64,000 nt of DNA from the NCBI GenBank assembly GCA_032718475.1, contig JAUCBJ010005874.1, forward strand, positions 1 to 64,000, given 5' to 3'. Within the stretch, counting starts at the first letter, position 1. Each line of letters starts with the position of its first letter. The translations under genes were made by a program, and so were the position numbers. The stretch comes from Nemertoderma westbladi. Lineage: Eukaryota > Xenacoelomorpha > Nemertodermatida > Nemertodermatidae. Below, in pieces: positions 30,867-41,140 of this stretch. The notes beneath the pieces were generated by a model. The model was not told the DNA's origin and did no database searches. It saw nothing but the letters and a program-made list of their open reading frames with translations.

Positions 30867-32495
30867 ATGGCGAGTAAGTTGATCAGAAAGAGAAAGGCGG
30901 AGTCAGGAGGAAAGGAGATACTGATGGATTTCACCGAGAGACATCCGGAAGAGAAGACGAGAGGATACTACGAGAGGTTGGAAAGGGGTCACGCGGCACG
31001 AGCGCTGCAGGATCACTTCCGGGAGGCGCACGAACAGCGGCTGGTCGGGACCTACGGGACCCCGTCGCTAGACAACGCGATCTTCCAACACTTCCACTAC
31101 GTGGTGAAAGGGGACGAGGCGAAGTTCGGGATTCCGAAATACCCGAGGGAATCACCGAGGAAGGACTGGAAAAGATTCATAGAGTCCGTCAACAGAGGAG
31201 GATATATGATCCTAGATGACGAGGGAACCGTGGAAGACGAAGCGGGTTCGAGACGAGGAACGGCAGGGTCGGCCAGGACCATACTCCTACATTTGGCCCC
31301 GCCAAATGGGGACATCTTCTTATTCGACCTAGGGACGTATGGGAAGAAGGACGGGCCAAAATTAGACCGATTACCGAAAGCGGTACAGGTCTTAGTAAGA
31401 GAGAAGTCGACGACGAAAGTGGGATCGGCGATTCGCGAGGACGCGGAGAGGATCATCGGTCCGGACGCCACCAACCTCCTGGATATGCAGAAGGTCTTTA
31501 TGGCCATGACGGCACCAGATGGATTGGGGGTAGTCGAAAACACAGGCCAATGCGGGGCGGTGGCGATGGGCCAATTATTGGGGCTCGTATGCCACAAACC
31601 GATGGACTGGGGGAAGTTTAGGGAAGAATACGGAGCAGAACTAGTGAACTCGCTAAAGTGGGGAGCGAGACCGGGAAAGCAGGAGGTATATCAGTTCCGC
31701 AGGGGAGCGATAAAGGTATATCAGAAGCGATATATCCTGCAGGAGGACTGGATAATGATAAGTTTGCTTAACTTATTCATGACCGTGATTATCGAGAGGG
31801 AACCAGGGGCATTTCTGTTATCGGGATCACCCCTAAGCTACAGGAGAGCCTTTAAAGTGGCCTTTGACGGTCTGGTAGACCACCCGGGGCTGAAGGGCGA
31901 GTCGGTGTACTACAACAGCCGACATCTGGTAGACGGGGAGACAGATACACCGTATCAGAGATGGGAGCAGCTAGAGACGGATAGACGAGAAGCAAAGCGA
32001 CTGGAAGAAGTCGCTAGACGGGAGAGGATAGAAGCAGAGGAGAGGGAAGAGGAGGCCAGGACACAGAGTTACGGCTTCGAGGAACAGGCGGGCCTAGATG
32101 AACTTCATTGGACTTCGTCAGGGAGTTCGGGGGAGTCTCTAGGGCGAGAATTGGGATGGACGGTGGGATCGCCGAAACAGTCGACGTCGGGGTTGCAAAC
32201 GATGCCCATACCAGCGGGCGCCGAGGGCGACCAACCGCCAAGGAAGTTAAGGGAGCTAGAGGGATGGAGAGCTACGGGCGAGAGCCAAGGCGGGAAGGGA
32301 CATAGTGGATCCATCGGGATACCGGGATTGGAGACACTACCAGAAGAGGAGGACGACGACGACGAGTTCGGAGAGATGCCGCCCATCGAGAGGATAGGCC
32401 ACTCGGACACGGACTGGTTGGGCGAGCAACCGGGGATGGCACCACGGTTGTATTCGGGGAGACGATGCCCGAGAGGGGCGGAGAGATCGACGTAA
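30867..32495 (+). CDS. BEL accessory ORF with RNase D/EXD-like exonuclease domain
   Basis: A 542-codon unbroken frame starting with ATG. Residues about 112-290 resemble the DEDD 3'-5' exonuclease fold. ILDDEG (D117, E119) stands for the DxE motif. The strand pair TILLHLAP and DIFLFDLG follows. KVGSAIREDAERI (D192) matches the KVG-GI--D motif, and NLLDMQKV (D206) follows as in RNase D, WRN and EXD2. The last motif is expected at about residue 275 (VYQFRRG): the Tyr is there but Arg stands where the fourth Asp should be, so activity is uncertain. Residues 375-410 are a charged coiled coil and the C-terminus is acidic. It lies after pol, before the 3' LTR, and overlaps the next ORF by 31 bp. Assignment is by motif reading. 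Confidence 0.62.
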   Translation: MASKLIRKRKAESGGKEILMDFTERHPEEKTRGYYERLERGHAARALQDHFREAHEQRLVGTYGTPSLDNAIFQHFHYVVKGDEAKFGIPKYPRESPRKDWKRFIESVNRGGYMILDDEGTVEDEAGSRRGTAGSARTILLHLAPPNGDIFLFDLGTYGKKDGPKLDRLPKAVQVLVREKSTTKVGSAIREDAERIIGPDATNLLDMQKVFMAMTAPDGLGVVENTGQCGAVAMGQLLGLVCHKPMDWGKFREEYGAELVNSLKWGARPGKQEVYQFRRGAIKVYQKRYILQEDWIMISLLNLFMTVIIEREPGAFLLSGSPLSYRRAFKVAFDGLVDHPGLKGESVYYNSRHLVDGETDTPYQRWEQLETDRREAKRLEEVARRERIEAEEREEEARTQSYGFEEQAGLDELHWTSSGSSGESLGRELGWTVGSPKQSTSGLQTMPIPAGAEGDQPPRKLRELEGWRATGESQGGKGHSGSIGIPGLETLPEEEDDDDEFGEMPPIERIGHSDTDWLGEQPGMAPRLYSGRRCPRGAERST

Positions 32496-33301
32496 ACAGG
32501 GAGACCAACGTAGAGAAGTTCGCCTACCAGCGACTCCACAGACCGCGGAGATCGCTTGGGACGAAAGACGAGGTGGGACGGGAGACATTGGTACTCGGCT
32601 GCGACTACTGTGGGTGACAGACCCATCGGGAAAGCAGCTGCCTATACCGGTTCCAACGGGGAACTTTTTGTCTCTACTGCAGAGAACCAAGTCACAGGAT
32701 GGGGGCGTGTCCACGGTTGCATAACCGATGTCCAAAGTGCCACTTTCGGGGACACTACGGACGCGAGTGCGACTGGATGAACGACGAGGAGAAGTTCACA
32801 AGATTCGAGGAGTGGGCCGACGTCGGGGCCATGACGCGCCAGCGCATGAAGGCCCAGGAGTTTAAGTGGGGTTTCTTCCTTATCAATCAGGAGACTCACA
32901 TGGAAATCATAAAGCGGAGGCTACCGTTTACCTACCAAGAGGTAGCAACGGCGGCGTCGTACGCTGGAGTAATGAACACGCAAAGGTATCTGGACAGGTG
33001 GACGCCAGAGAACCGAAGGGAGTTTAGGGATTTCTTGGCGGAGCACGTACCAAAGGCAATGAAAATGATCCTATGGGACGCCACTAGAGGGAGACAACCG
33101 GGCCATTCTGAGGGGCCACCGGCGAAGCGATATCGGGCACTAATAACACCAGCGCCCAAGGAGCCAATGACCGGGATCAGCAAGGAAGTGGCGGCGAAGG
33201 TCCGAAAGCAGAAAGCGGATGATGCCAGAGGAACGGTGATAACCAAGAAACGACCCAGGGAAGAGGATGCCAGGGGGAACTACCCCCGGAGGAACAGATA
33301 G
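32465..33301 (+). pseudogene. BEL accessory triple zinc-knuckle ORF, one in-frame TGA
   Basis: An ATG at 32465 opens a frame that overlaps the exonuclease ORF by 31 bp and runs to 33301, broken only by TGA at 32615-32617. It encodes three CX2CX4HX4C knuckles: at 32600-32641 (holding the TGA), 32669-32710 and 32729-32770. Some 175 residues follow, mostly helical in character, ending in a basic tail with KKRPREED. Such knuckles bind nucleic acid, and the basic tail suggests nuclear entry or RNA binding. If the TGA is not read through, translation could restart only at 32699 and would keep the last knuckle. A related arrangement is in the ORF at 42746-44194. Confidence 0.65.
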
Positions 33302-33974
33302 GTTCCCAGAGTGGAGGGAGAGAGACTGAGACTGGGACGTGGTGTGCCTGGAAGGCACCGCGTGGGATGTACGAACTATTAAGTACAAATTTAATTAATG
33401 CAAAATAATCATATAAGTGCAATTTGTATGTACGTACGTAGTAATTAGTAATCTAGAAATATCATACGTTCGGAGTAAGTACTATAGTCATACAACCTTT
33501 CTCAATTAGCTACTGGGACTGGGGGATAACTGACTATGGCACTATGGACGAGACACCAGACAATTTCACACTTCTTGAGTGCGACGGCACGAGAGGGGGG
33601 GGGAGATTCGTCAGAAGGGAAGAGACAGTCGAAGTGAGGTTGAGGGACGGAACAATAGTGCGGAGTGCGGAGAGAGTGCGGACGCAATTCTAGTGTGGGG
33701 GGGGGGAGAATAAGAGGCTGAGCGAGGGACGAGGAGGTCCGAGTGTGAGAGAGTTAGGGTGAGAGTGAAGGTGAGATAGGGCGGAAGTGTTGGGGAAACA
33801 AAAGTTGCGTGAAAGGTGAGCGCGATCGGCCCGACATGAGACGCCAGGCACACAGGGTAGCGTTATCATACCCATAGGGGGCGGCCTGGAAAGCCGACCC
33901 CGAGAGAAAAGAATTCCACCCCACACCCGATACTAGATCGGGATCCAGCGGGATTGTAGCGCACTTTTAGGTTG
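33302..33974. other. BEL 3' untranslated region, purine-rich
   Basis: No gene is seen. The stretch has G tracts at 33595-33603 and 33697-33706 and a GAGAGTGAG-rich purine segment near 33715-33785. Frames on the - strand here are shadows of this composition. Confidence 0.6.
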
Positions 33975-34012
33975 ATGCTATCTTCTTACCGGGAAGATAG
34001 CATGGGGGGGAG
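33975..34012 (+). promoter_or_regulatory. Hairpin plus polypurine tract before BEL 3' LTR
   Basis: A perfect 11-bp stem (ATGCTATCTTC at 33975-33985 with its complement at 33993-34003, 7-base loop) is followed at once by the polypurine tract GGGGGGGAG, which abuts the LTR at 34013. The purine tract would prime plus-strand DNA synthesis. The hairpin may position or protect it, which is inference. Confidence 0.65.
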
Positions 34013-34541
34013 TGTTAGCTTATCCAATCCCGCTAACACCCCATAAAGTTGTAAGCCGATAAGCAATATTGGGAGCCACGAGATTGGATAGTTAACCAAC
34101 TCGTGCCATCCCAATAAGAGTGGGAAGGAAGCACACAATAGAGGGTCAGGGGCCAAACCCCTAACCCAGAGAGAACAGGTGGAGTGAACGGGAACACTCC
34201 ACGGGGCGCCAACAAGGGTATCAACCAATCAGAGGGGGGCAAGGCATCGATTAGGTAGTAATTAGGCCAACCGTGTAATATAATCAGTAACCTATTAATC
34301 AGTAATTCAGTTATCTCAAGTGCAGTAGTGCTAGCTTAGGTTAGTTAGTTTAGATAGGGGAGCACGGGACTTTTAGTTACCGTATCCCGCCTTCCACATA
34401 TCTATATCTATATCTATACCCATCGATTATTATACACCGAACATCAGAACTCATTCACCGTTTCGTTTACTCTTTATACACGGCGGGGACGCGTAAACTA
34501 AAATACCGGATAAATCGGGATCCCTCCTGGATCCCATCACA
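34013..34541 (+). repeat. BEL 3' LTR
   Basis: The 529-bp 3' LTR matches 20322-20850 without gaps. Differences that I see include a cluster of three in GATTGGGCAATT versus GATTGGATAGTT and a G/A change near the 3' end. It is followed by the duplication AAAAT. Confidence 0.93.
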
Positions 34542-34967
34542 AAAATCCAGTAGTCCATAACAGAGGGTTGTACAATATCTATCATGAAATCTGTAAAAGC
34601 TTTTGCGGATATACTCAGTCCCCCTTGCCCGCAAGGTACCGTTATAGGTGTTTTAACGGACATAAAAGTCATTCTTCGATGTGTGCTTTGGTGGACATGG
34701 TAAGGCAAAAAACCCGCAATGCGTAAAATACCCTGGCACAGCTTAGCCTTGATGATTCAGATTACGACATCTAACAGCTGGTTGCTGACATGGAAACGGC
34801 CATTGGACACATGGTTCTTTGTTTAGCGTAACAGCCAATCAGAGCGATTTTTTCTGTCGATGTGGAGCTTTTTGGCAGATCATGCTAGGAGTGTTCAGTC
34901 TTACTGTTTTTCTTGATACTGTTGTGTTGTTTCTATCTAGGCCAGGAACACCGGCTCTAGAGTCAAT

Positions 34968-35704
34968 ATATATATATACAATTAAATATATAGCTGCACC
35001 AACCCAACATCCCACCACCAATCAGAACAATACAATTAAGACAATAAGGTTTAACATACAATTAAAAATGGTGCACCGTGAATTAATAATGGTCTGCGAG
35101 GTCATTCCCCCGCAGACCCGCACCATCCCCAAAGCCCAGCGCCCTCCAGGGACGCCGGCCACCACGCAAACAGAGGGAGTTGGAGCGGAGGAGCGCGAAC
35201 TGAAGCCGCCTCCGAACTCCCCCGAGAACGCAGGCTAGGCCACGATCCCGCATCCCCTGCCGCCGAGCCACAAGGGTCTCAGCGAGGTGGCTGATGAAGG
35301 TATCAGTCTCCTTGCACCACACCCCATCGGTGGTTCCGACAAGGGGGGTGAAGGAGAACCTTCTATCCTCGCACACCGCGTTATAGTGCACCTTCTTGGC
35401 TCGGACTCTCTGCTCGAGGACAGAGTCCAAGGACCGCTGAGCGTATGAGGGGGCGTCGGCGTTTACGATCGCAATATCGAAAGACGCCACCCTCTGCTCG
35501 GTCCAGACTCCCCTCGCCAGGAGATCAGCCCTAACTCCTCCCACCTCGCGGCCCCTTCTGTCCATGTAGCCGGTGCACAGCGTGACTTCACGCTGCACAC
35601 ACGACCCACCAAAGGCAGAGGCGATAAGGTCCCCGAATACCTCCCGGACCTCATCGTGCCGCTTTATAATCAGGCCACCCGACTTGCAGTTCAGGGCGTG
35701 GGTT
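34968..35704 (-). mobile_element. 5'-truncated LINE inserted in the LTR
   Basis: This 737-bp insertion is bounded by the 14-bp duplication GCTCTAGAGTCAAT (34954-34967 and 35705-35718). The - strand ends in a TA-repeat tail (34968-34980 region), as expected of a LINE 3' end. The copy at 44273 is the uninterrupted LTR and confirms the empty site. It is truncated at the 5' side within the ORF. Confidence 0.9.
35083..35703 (-). CDS. LINE C-terminal fragment: zinc-binding motif and PD-(D/E)XK-like domain
   Basis: On the - strand the frame is open from the truncation point at 35703 to the stop at 35083. It starts with HALNCKSGGLIIKRHDEVRE, a Cys/His motif seen in retroelement C-termini. Then come GVRADLLARGVW, SFDIAIVNADAP and an RAKKVHY segment, spaced like the RAD...D-x-A-x-V...K core of restriction-like endonucleases in R2/NeSL-type elements, and then FTPLVGTTDG. 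This suggests a LINE of a different class from the APE-type copies nearby. The frame is uninterrupted, in line with recent insertion. The nuclease assignment is by motif only. Confidence 0.55.
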   Translation of the reverse strand, partial: THALNCKSGGLIIKRHDEVREVFGDLIASAFGGSCVQREVTLCTGYMDRRGREVGGVRADLLARGVWTEQRVASFDIAIVNADAPSYAQRSLDSVLEQRVRAKKVHYNAVCEDRRFSFTPLVGTTDGVWCKETDTFISHLAETLVARRQGMRDRGLACVLGGVRRRLQFALLRSNSLCLRGGRRPWRALGFGDGAGLRGNDLADHY

Positions 35705-36596
35705 GCTCTAGAGTCAATTCGTTTCAGACTTTAGAAGAAACATTAGTAGGCTTAAGATTATAGAGCGTATAACTGTTACCATAACACAACTCACATAACA
35801 TATCAATCGGCTTGTCATATCATATCTTAACCTACCGTCTTAATGCTTTTTACTGTTGTCATATTTTGTATCAGTTGGTTGAATATTATTTGGAGAACAT
35901 TTATAAAGAACCCAAATTTCCCAATTTTCTTGATACACTACAGGTTAGAGAGACAGGTTACATATAGCGATTGCGACTTATATTATTGTGGTTTGTAGTG
36001 AATTTAATGCTATTTGATAAGCACTACATGAGTCAGTTGCTGTTCTCTTTATACATGATAAAATTCATTGACGGTCGGCAAATTAGTGAGCAGTATTGTG
36101 TGTTACCGGTAGTGTGCATGATTGTGACTGATAACTAAGCATTTCCTAAAGAATGCGCCTCATACGTGAATCATAAGCCTTACCGACTTACCGTTGTGTT
36201 TAGTACAAGTCATATCTCTGTTTACCTAGATAGAGCGCCACGTCCTAAAGGAACTGTTAATATTTCCCGAAAGTGAATAATATTAGTCAGAAATTATTAT
36301 TAACGATCAATCGAATAATACAGTAAGCTTACACTGCAATAATAATCTAAGCCCTCAGAATCCAGTCTCCCGGGTATATCCAGCGGGTGAATGGACGCGC
36401 ACTAGGCTGGCTTCTGCTAATGTTGTGTTTATTGGTATTAAATATTTGTCAATTTCTAAAGTCTATTTATAAACCAAAAGACATATAAATTTTGGCAGGT
36501 TAAACTGCTAAAGGTCTTCAAAAGCGCATACAATAACAGTTATTGTCTTTATTGCAGTAAGCAATAAAGTTGAAAGTACCGGTCGACCGGTAAACC

Positions 36597-36722
36597 TGAA
36601 CCGGTACTGCTGTAGGTCCGTAGGCCCAACTGCTTGAACCGGTACTGCTGTAGGTCCGTAGGCCTAACTGCCTGAACCGGTACTGCTGTAGGTCTGTAGG
36701 CCCAACTGTCCTAACCGGTACT
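36597..36722. repeat. 38-bp tandem repeat in LTR-R interior
   Basis: Just over three units of 38 bp start with TGAACCGGTACTGCTGTAGG and contain GTAGGCC. It lies 65 bp after the 5' LTR, where a primer-binding site and leader would be. Confidence 0.85.
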
Positions 36723-36889
36723 TCCAGTATAAGTACATTAATATTATTCGATTTTGATTATTGTATACCGGTAGGTCTCGATATTAAATCGGGGACGCCT
36801 GGTTTTTATTGGGATTTTACTTAGGTCTATTTCTGTCAGTTTTATTTCCTAGTAAGTTAATATTGAGCTGAAGACGTGTAAGTCTGCTC

Positions 36890-37480
36890 AGATTGTTCAG
36901 ATAACTGTAGGCCGGACTGTTGTCGGATTGTTGTTGGGTTTGGAGAGATTACGGTGTGTGTAGAGTTTGTCTGATAAAGTGCCAGTTAGTAAGTTGGGGC
37001 AGCCAGAGCTGTAAGGTCAATCCCCTCTTAAAGAATAAGTCGTACTACCGTGTTAGAACGCATACTAACTAACCATTTTGGAATCTGCACATACTGTAGT
37101 TTATTTAGGCTTGACAGTATTCTGCCAGCGTTTTGGCCTGTGTTTGTTTGTGTGGTCTGTTCAGGTACCGTAATAGTTATTACTCAGATATTTTGTAGGC
37201 TGGATTGTTGTCTATCTATTATTAGGTCTGAAGAGATTGCTGCGTGTGTAGAGTTTGTCTGATAAAGTGCCAGTTAGTAAGTTGGGGCAGCCAGAGCTGT
37301 AAGGTCAATCCCCTCTTAAAGAATAAGTCGTACTACCGTGTTAGAACGCATACTAACTAACCATTTTGGAATCTGCACATACTGTAGTTTATTTAGGCTT
37401 GGTGGTAGTCTGCCAGCGTTTGGTTTGTATTTTGTTTGAGTATTCTGTACGGGTAGCGTAATATTTATTATTTAGAGTTT
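36890..37480. repeat. Two-copy 287-bp tandem duplication
   Basis: A block starting near TAGAGTTTGTCTGATAAAG recurs at 36961 and 37248 and is nearly identical for about 150 bp, with looser similarity on either side. The 70-codon frame over it is not convincing as a gene. Confidence 0.85.
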
Positions 37481-38775
37481 ATGCGATTATTCGCAACATT
37501 CATGTCCCCAAGTTTATTCCTACAGTAATTGTGCTTGTTACACATACCGTTATAGTTAAATTAACCCTGGTACTACACGGGCTGCTTGGCGTAGGTAAAG
37601 ACTGGTGACTTTGTGCTCCAGTCACTCCAGCAGATGCCGTGGTTCTTTTAACTGTTCAAGTATATTTAACTACTGATTATTTGTTGTACCAGTACTTGTA
37701 CCTAATTTAGGGTTTAGTGTACAATGCTTTCCGAAGGTAATTAGTGTGTAGGCAGTATATTTGTGTTGTAAAGTGGTTAATAGGCACGTTGGATCTGGTA
37801 GTCCGCGGTAATTAACTTCCAGGTAGGAACACTCCGTGATACATAACGTAGTACCTATAGCGATACGGCTATAGGTCGTCAGGTGGTGGTATTTTCCTAT
37901 CTGGACAGTGCAATATATTTACTACTACTTATTATTTTCAAATACCGTAGTACCCTGTCCGTTGTAATAACCAGAATTCTAACCCTTTGTTAGGCTGGTT
38001 TGTAGACTTCCTGTAAAATTACCCTAAAAATTTCGTACGTAATATTTTGTTGTGTTTAATTAGAGATTTAATCTCACCCATATCATAAGTAATTTGTAGT
38101 ATTAAGTAACTTAGGTAAATTAGAATTATCTGTTTTAGTGTCCCATAAGTAGCACTTCACTGAGAGTGCACAGCTTCTGTGTAGTGACTTCCCCCAGAAA
38201 TAATAACATTTATTTCAAATATTGACAAAAAACCCATTTTAAACGGGTATATAAATATTATAAATCAACTCAAACGATTTATAAATAGTAGGCCTGCCAT
38301 ACAACAACTAGGTCTCAATATCAGTTGGACTACTGCTTAAATAACGGTAATAAAGTAAGTTAAAGTAACCAAGTAACCCTAAAATATTCAGAAATTCAAT
38401 TATTCTAAAATAATTGACATACCGGTATTTACCATAGGCTTATTATATTTATTTCTATAAATTTGTGCTGAAATCATACCGGTATTCTGTAATTAATTCT
38501 AGTTCATAATTATACTTATATATACTATAAGTGTAAGCTGCATACCGGTATTCACGATAGGCCTATTATATATTTATATATATTTGTGCTAAAATTATAT
38601 ACCGGTACTCTGTGACAAACCAACCTAGTTTACAATACTTATATATACTATAAGTGTATACCGGTATTCTAATATACTGTAATAAATTACCGGTACTAGG
38701 CCAACGGTCATACTGAATTACTAGACTTGCTTTAACTGTAACTATAGCAGTAAGCATTCAACTGTATAGCTAAAC
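37481..38775. other. LTR-R leader region, non-coding
   Basis: The stretch is AT-rich with many ACCGGTA words. At 38430-38690 it carries several imperfect copies of a unit with TATATACTATAAGTGTA and CATACCGGTATTC. No gene is recognised. Confidence 0.5.
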
Positions 38776-39324
38776 ATGTCTGACACCCAGCAAAACCTGT
38801 CAGACAGTCTAATCGATACAACCATCTGTGACACAGATAGGAGTGTGGAGCGATTAAGAAAGGAGTTCAGCTCACCTCCTACTGAAAGAAAGGTCATCCC
38901 TCCAGTAGTAGTATCAGACCCTAAGCTAATCCAACACCGTAGGTCTATCATCGGCACTCGGGCCCAAGTCAAACGGAACCAGGAAGCAGCTGTCCAACAG
39001 CAGCAACATCCTAGTCAAGAAACTTGTTCCCAGCGATCCGATAGCTCCAGTAGTTCGGATGCTGTAGAGCTGACCCCCGAACGCGGAGTGCAGATGACGG
39101 CTACAGCCTACTCGGATCCCCTTCTCACCCTTCCTGCCGCAGTGCTAACTACTATATTGATTGCGGTGGAGGAACATCAAGCCGATTGGGCGAGAAGTAA
39201 GCGAGCGACCCAAGATAGTTATGCGGGATACGCCAGGGAAGAATTGATGTCTATTGTCGAGTCACAATGGAACTTTCCCGGACCCGGACTCCCGTTAGAT
39301 TTGTCCGAAGCTACTTGGGAAGAC
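38776..39324 (+). pseudogene. LTR-R ORF 1, Ser/Gln-rich, cut by Gypsy fragment
   Basis: The frame begins with ATG at 38776 and encodes about 183 residues: an acidic start, a Gln-rich stretch (VQQQQHPSQ), a Ser run (SSSSSD), then a helical-looking part ending SQWNFPGPGLPLDLSEATWEDI. Beyond about 39324 the frame crosses into the antisense Gypsy sequence and is no longer meaningful, although it stays open to 39522. I recognise no domain. Its place after the leader suggests a Gag-like or accessory protein of the LTR-R element; this is inference. Confidence 0.5.
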
Positions 39325-41140
39325 ATCCTTCCACGAAGTGCGGATGCCCAGCAGCACCAGGGGAAGCTCGTCCATCCACCCGGGTCTGGTGAGTCGGGCC
39401 TTCAGTGCGGCCTTGAGCTGGCGGTGCAGTCGCTCGACCATCCCATTCGCCTGCGGGTGGTAGGCTGTGGTCGTGTTCGCGGAGATGCCCAGCAGCTTGT
39501 TCAACTCCGTCCAGAGGTGTGAAGTGAACTGGGGGCCGCGATCCGAGGTGATGGCTGCGGGCACCCCGAAACGGCTGATCCAGCCTCGTAGGAGTGCACG
39601 TGCGCATGTGGCGGTTGTGGCGTCGGCGAGTGGGAGCGCCTCTGGCCAGCGGCTGAACCGGTCGATGACGGTGAATAGGTATGTGTTCCCTTCGGACGTT
39701 GGGAGGGGGCCGACCAAGTCGACGTGGAGGTTCTCAAAGCGGTTGTCGGGGGCGGAATGGCTGACGAGGGGAGCCCGAACGTGACAGGCGACCTTGGACG
39801 ACTGGCAAGCAAGACATTCGTCGCAGCGACGTTTGACATCTCGCTTCAAGTTGTGCCAAACGAACTTGGAGGAGATCGCCCGGATGGTGGGGCGGGGTCC
39901 CGGGTGTGACAGTCCGTGGATGGTTTCGAAGATGCGGCCCTGCCATTCGATGGGCACTACGGGTCGCTCCTTGCCGGTGGAGATGTCGCAGAGCACAGTG
40001 GTGTCGCCAAACGGGATGTCGGCGAAGCGGAGGCCGGTGACGGCGGTGCGGTAGGCGACGATCTCGGCGGACGTCCGTTGCGCTGCGGCGAGCGCGGCGA
40101 AGTCCACGTCGGGAGAGAGAAGGGCGGCGACGGAGCGCGGCGTGTCGATGGAGCATGGTGGGTCTCCCGAGCGGGAGAGAGCGTCTGCGACCATGTTGTC
40201 TTTGCCGGAGACGTGCCGCAGGTCCGTCGTAAATTCTGAGATGAACAAGAGGTGTCGCGTCTGCCGGGGCGACCGCTCGGCCGCACTGCTAAGGGCGAAC
40301 GTGAGCGGCTTGTGGTCCGTATATATCGTGAAGCTGCGGCCCTCGACGAGGTGGCGGAAATGGCGGACGGCGCCGTACATAGCCAGCAGCTCGAGGTCGA
40401 AGGTGCTGTACTTCTTCTCCGCCGAGGACAGCTTGCGGGAGAAGAAGGCGAGAGGTTCCCATGCGGCCGATGTGGCAGTACGTTGTTCCACGACGGCTCC
40501 GATGGCGGTGGTCGAGGCGTCGCACGTGAGTGAAAACTGGGCCGTCCGGGACGGGTGGACGAGCATGGTGGCGTTGGCCAGGGCCGCCTTGGCCGCAGCG
40601 AAGGCGGAGGAGCAGTCGGATGACCAGGTAAAGACCGACCCGGCGGCGCCGGAGGCGGCTGCATGGAGTGGGGCAAGCACTTCAGCGATTCCGGGGGCGA
40701 AACGGTGGTAGAAATTGACCATCCCGAGGAACCGTTGGAGGCCGGCCTTGTCCATGGGCGTGGCGAACTCGGTGATGGCGGTTACCTTGGAGGCGAGGGG
40801 AGTTACGCCGCGGGCGCTCACCGTGTGGCCGAGGTACTCGAGTTCGGGGAGGCCGAAACTACATTTCCTGCGTTGGACGACTAGGCCGTTGGCGACCAGG
40901 GCGCCGAAAACCTGTCGCAAGTGCTCGGCGTGCTCCTCCTTCGTCTTGCTAGCCACCAAGATGTCGTCGAGGTAGACAAAGGCGCAGTCCAGGCCGCGGA
41001 GGACGCCGTCCATCAGTCGCTGGAACGCCTGCACCGCGTTCTTCAGGCCGAACGGCATCCGTAGGAATTCCCAGAGGCCGAAAGGGGTGATGATGGCCGT
41101 CTTGGGGGTGTCCGCCGCCCGCATCGGGACCTGATGGTAA
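39325..41140 (-). mobile_element. Ty3/Gypsy pol fragment, antisense and GC-rich
   Basis: The - strand frame (39295-41124) encodes, from its N-terminal end, RT from just before MPFGLKNAVQAFQ, with the YLDD box intact. RNase H follows (TCDASTTAIGA, then DLELLAMYGA and YTDHKPLTF). The integrase HHCC module is next, with its CDECLACQ part, and then the DDE core with LHVDLVGPLP, TSDRGPQFTS and ANGMVERLHRQ. The frame is uninterrupted over about 600 codons. The RT N-terminal half, the protease and Gag are missing, and no LTRs flank it. Base composition is much more GC-rich than the DNA on both sides. The last nine residues are read from host-element sequence. Confidence 0.9.

Larger units (their letters stand above)
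20322..34541 (+). mobile_element. BEL/Pao LTR retrotransposon with 3' accessory module
   Basis: This 14.2-kb element has 529-bp LTRs starting TGTTAGC and ending CACA, flanked by AAAAT at 20317-20321 and 34542-34546. I count about six differences between the LTRs, so insertion is recent. Inside, in order, are Gag-like frames, a CCHC knuckle, an aspartic protease, RT, RNase H and integrase, as in BEL/Pao pol. The region from 29573 to the 3' LTR is 4.4 kb, far longer than usual, and holds a 30-bp repeat array and two extra ORFs. Pol is broken by one frameshift and one TGA, so this copy is not autonomous as read. A poly-purine tract precedes the 3' LTR; I could not identify the primer-binding site. 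Confidence 0.93.
34592..36532 (+). repeat. LTR-R 5' LTR, interrupted by a LINE
   Basis: The LTR is about 1190 bp once the insertion 34968-35704 and the second copy of its 14-bp duplication are set aside. It contains CCAATCAGAGC near 34830 and GCGCCACGTCCTAAAGG near 36234, both shared with all other copies. It ends GCGCATACA at 36532. Confidence 0.88.

Noticed and set aside
20894-34242. Numerous - strand frames across the BEL element
   Set aside because: Shadows of the sense coding sequence or of GC-rich repeats, with no motifs.
38776-39522. Full 248-codon + frame as one protein
   Set aside because: The part after about 39324 is antisense to Gypsy integrase, so only the first part is reported.
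39311-40711. Several + and - strand frames overlapping the Gypsy fragment
   Set aside because: High GC opens all frames; only the - strand frame with RT, RNase H and integrase motifs is real.
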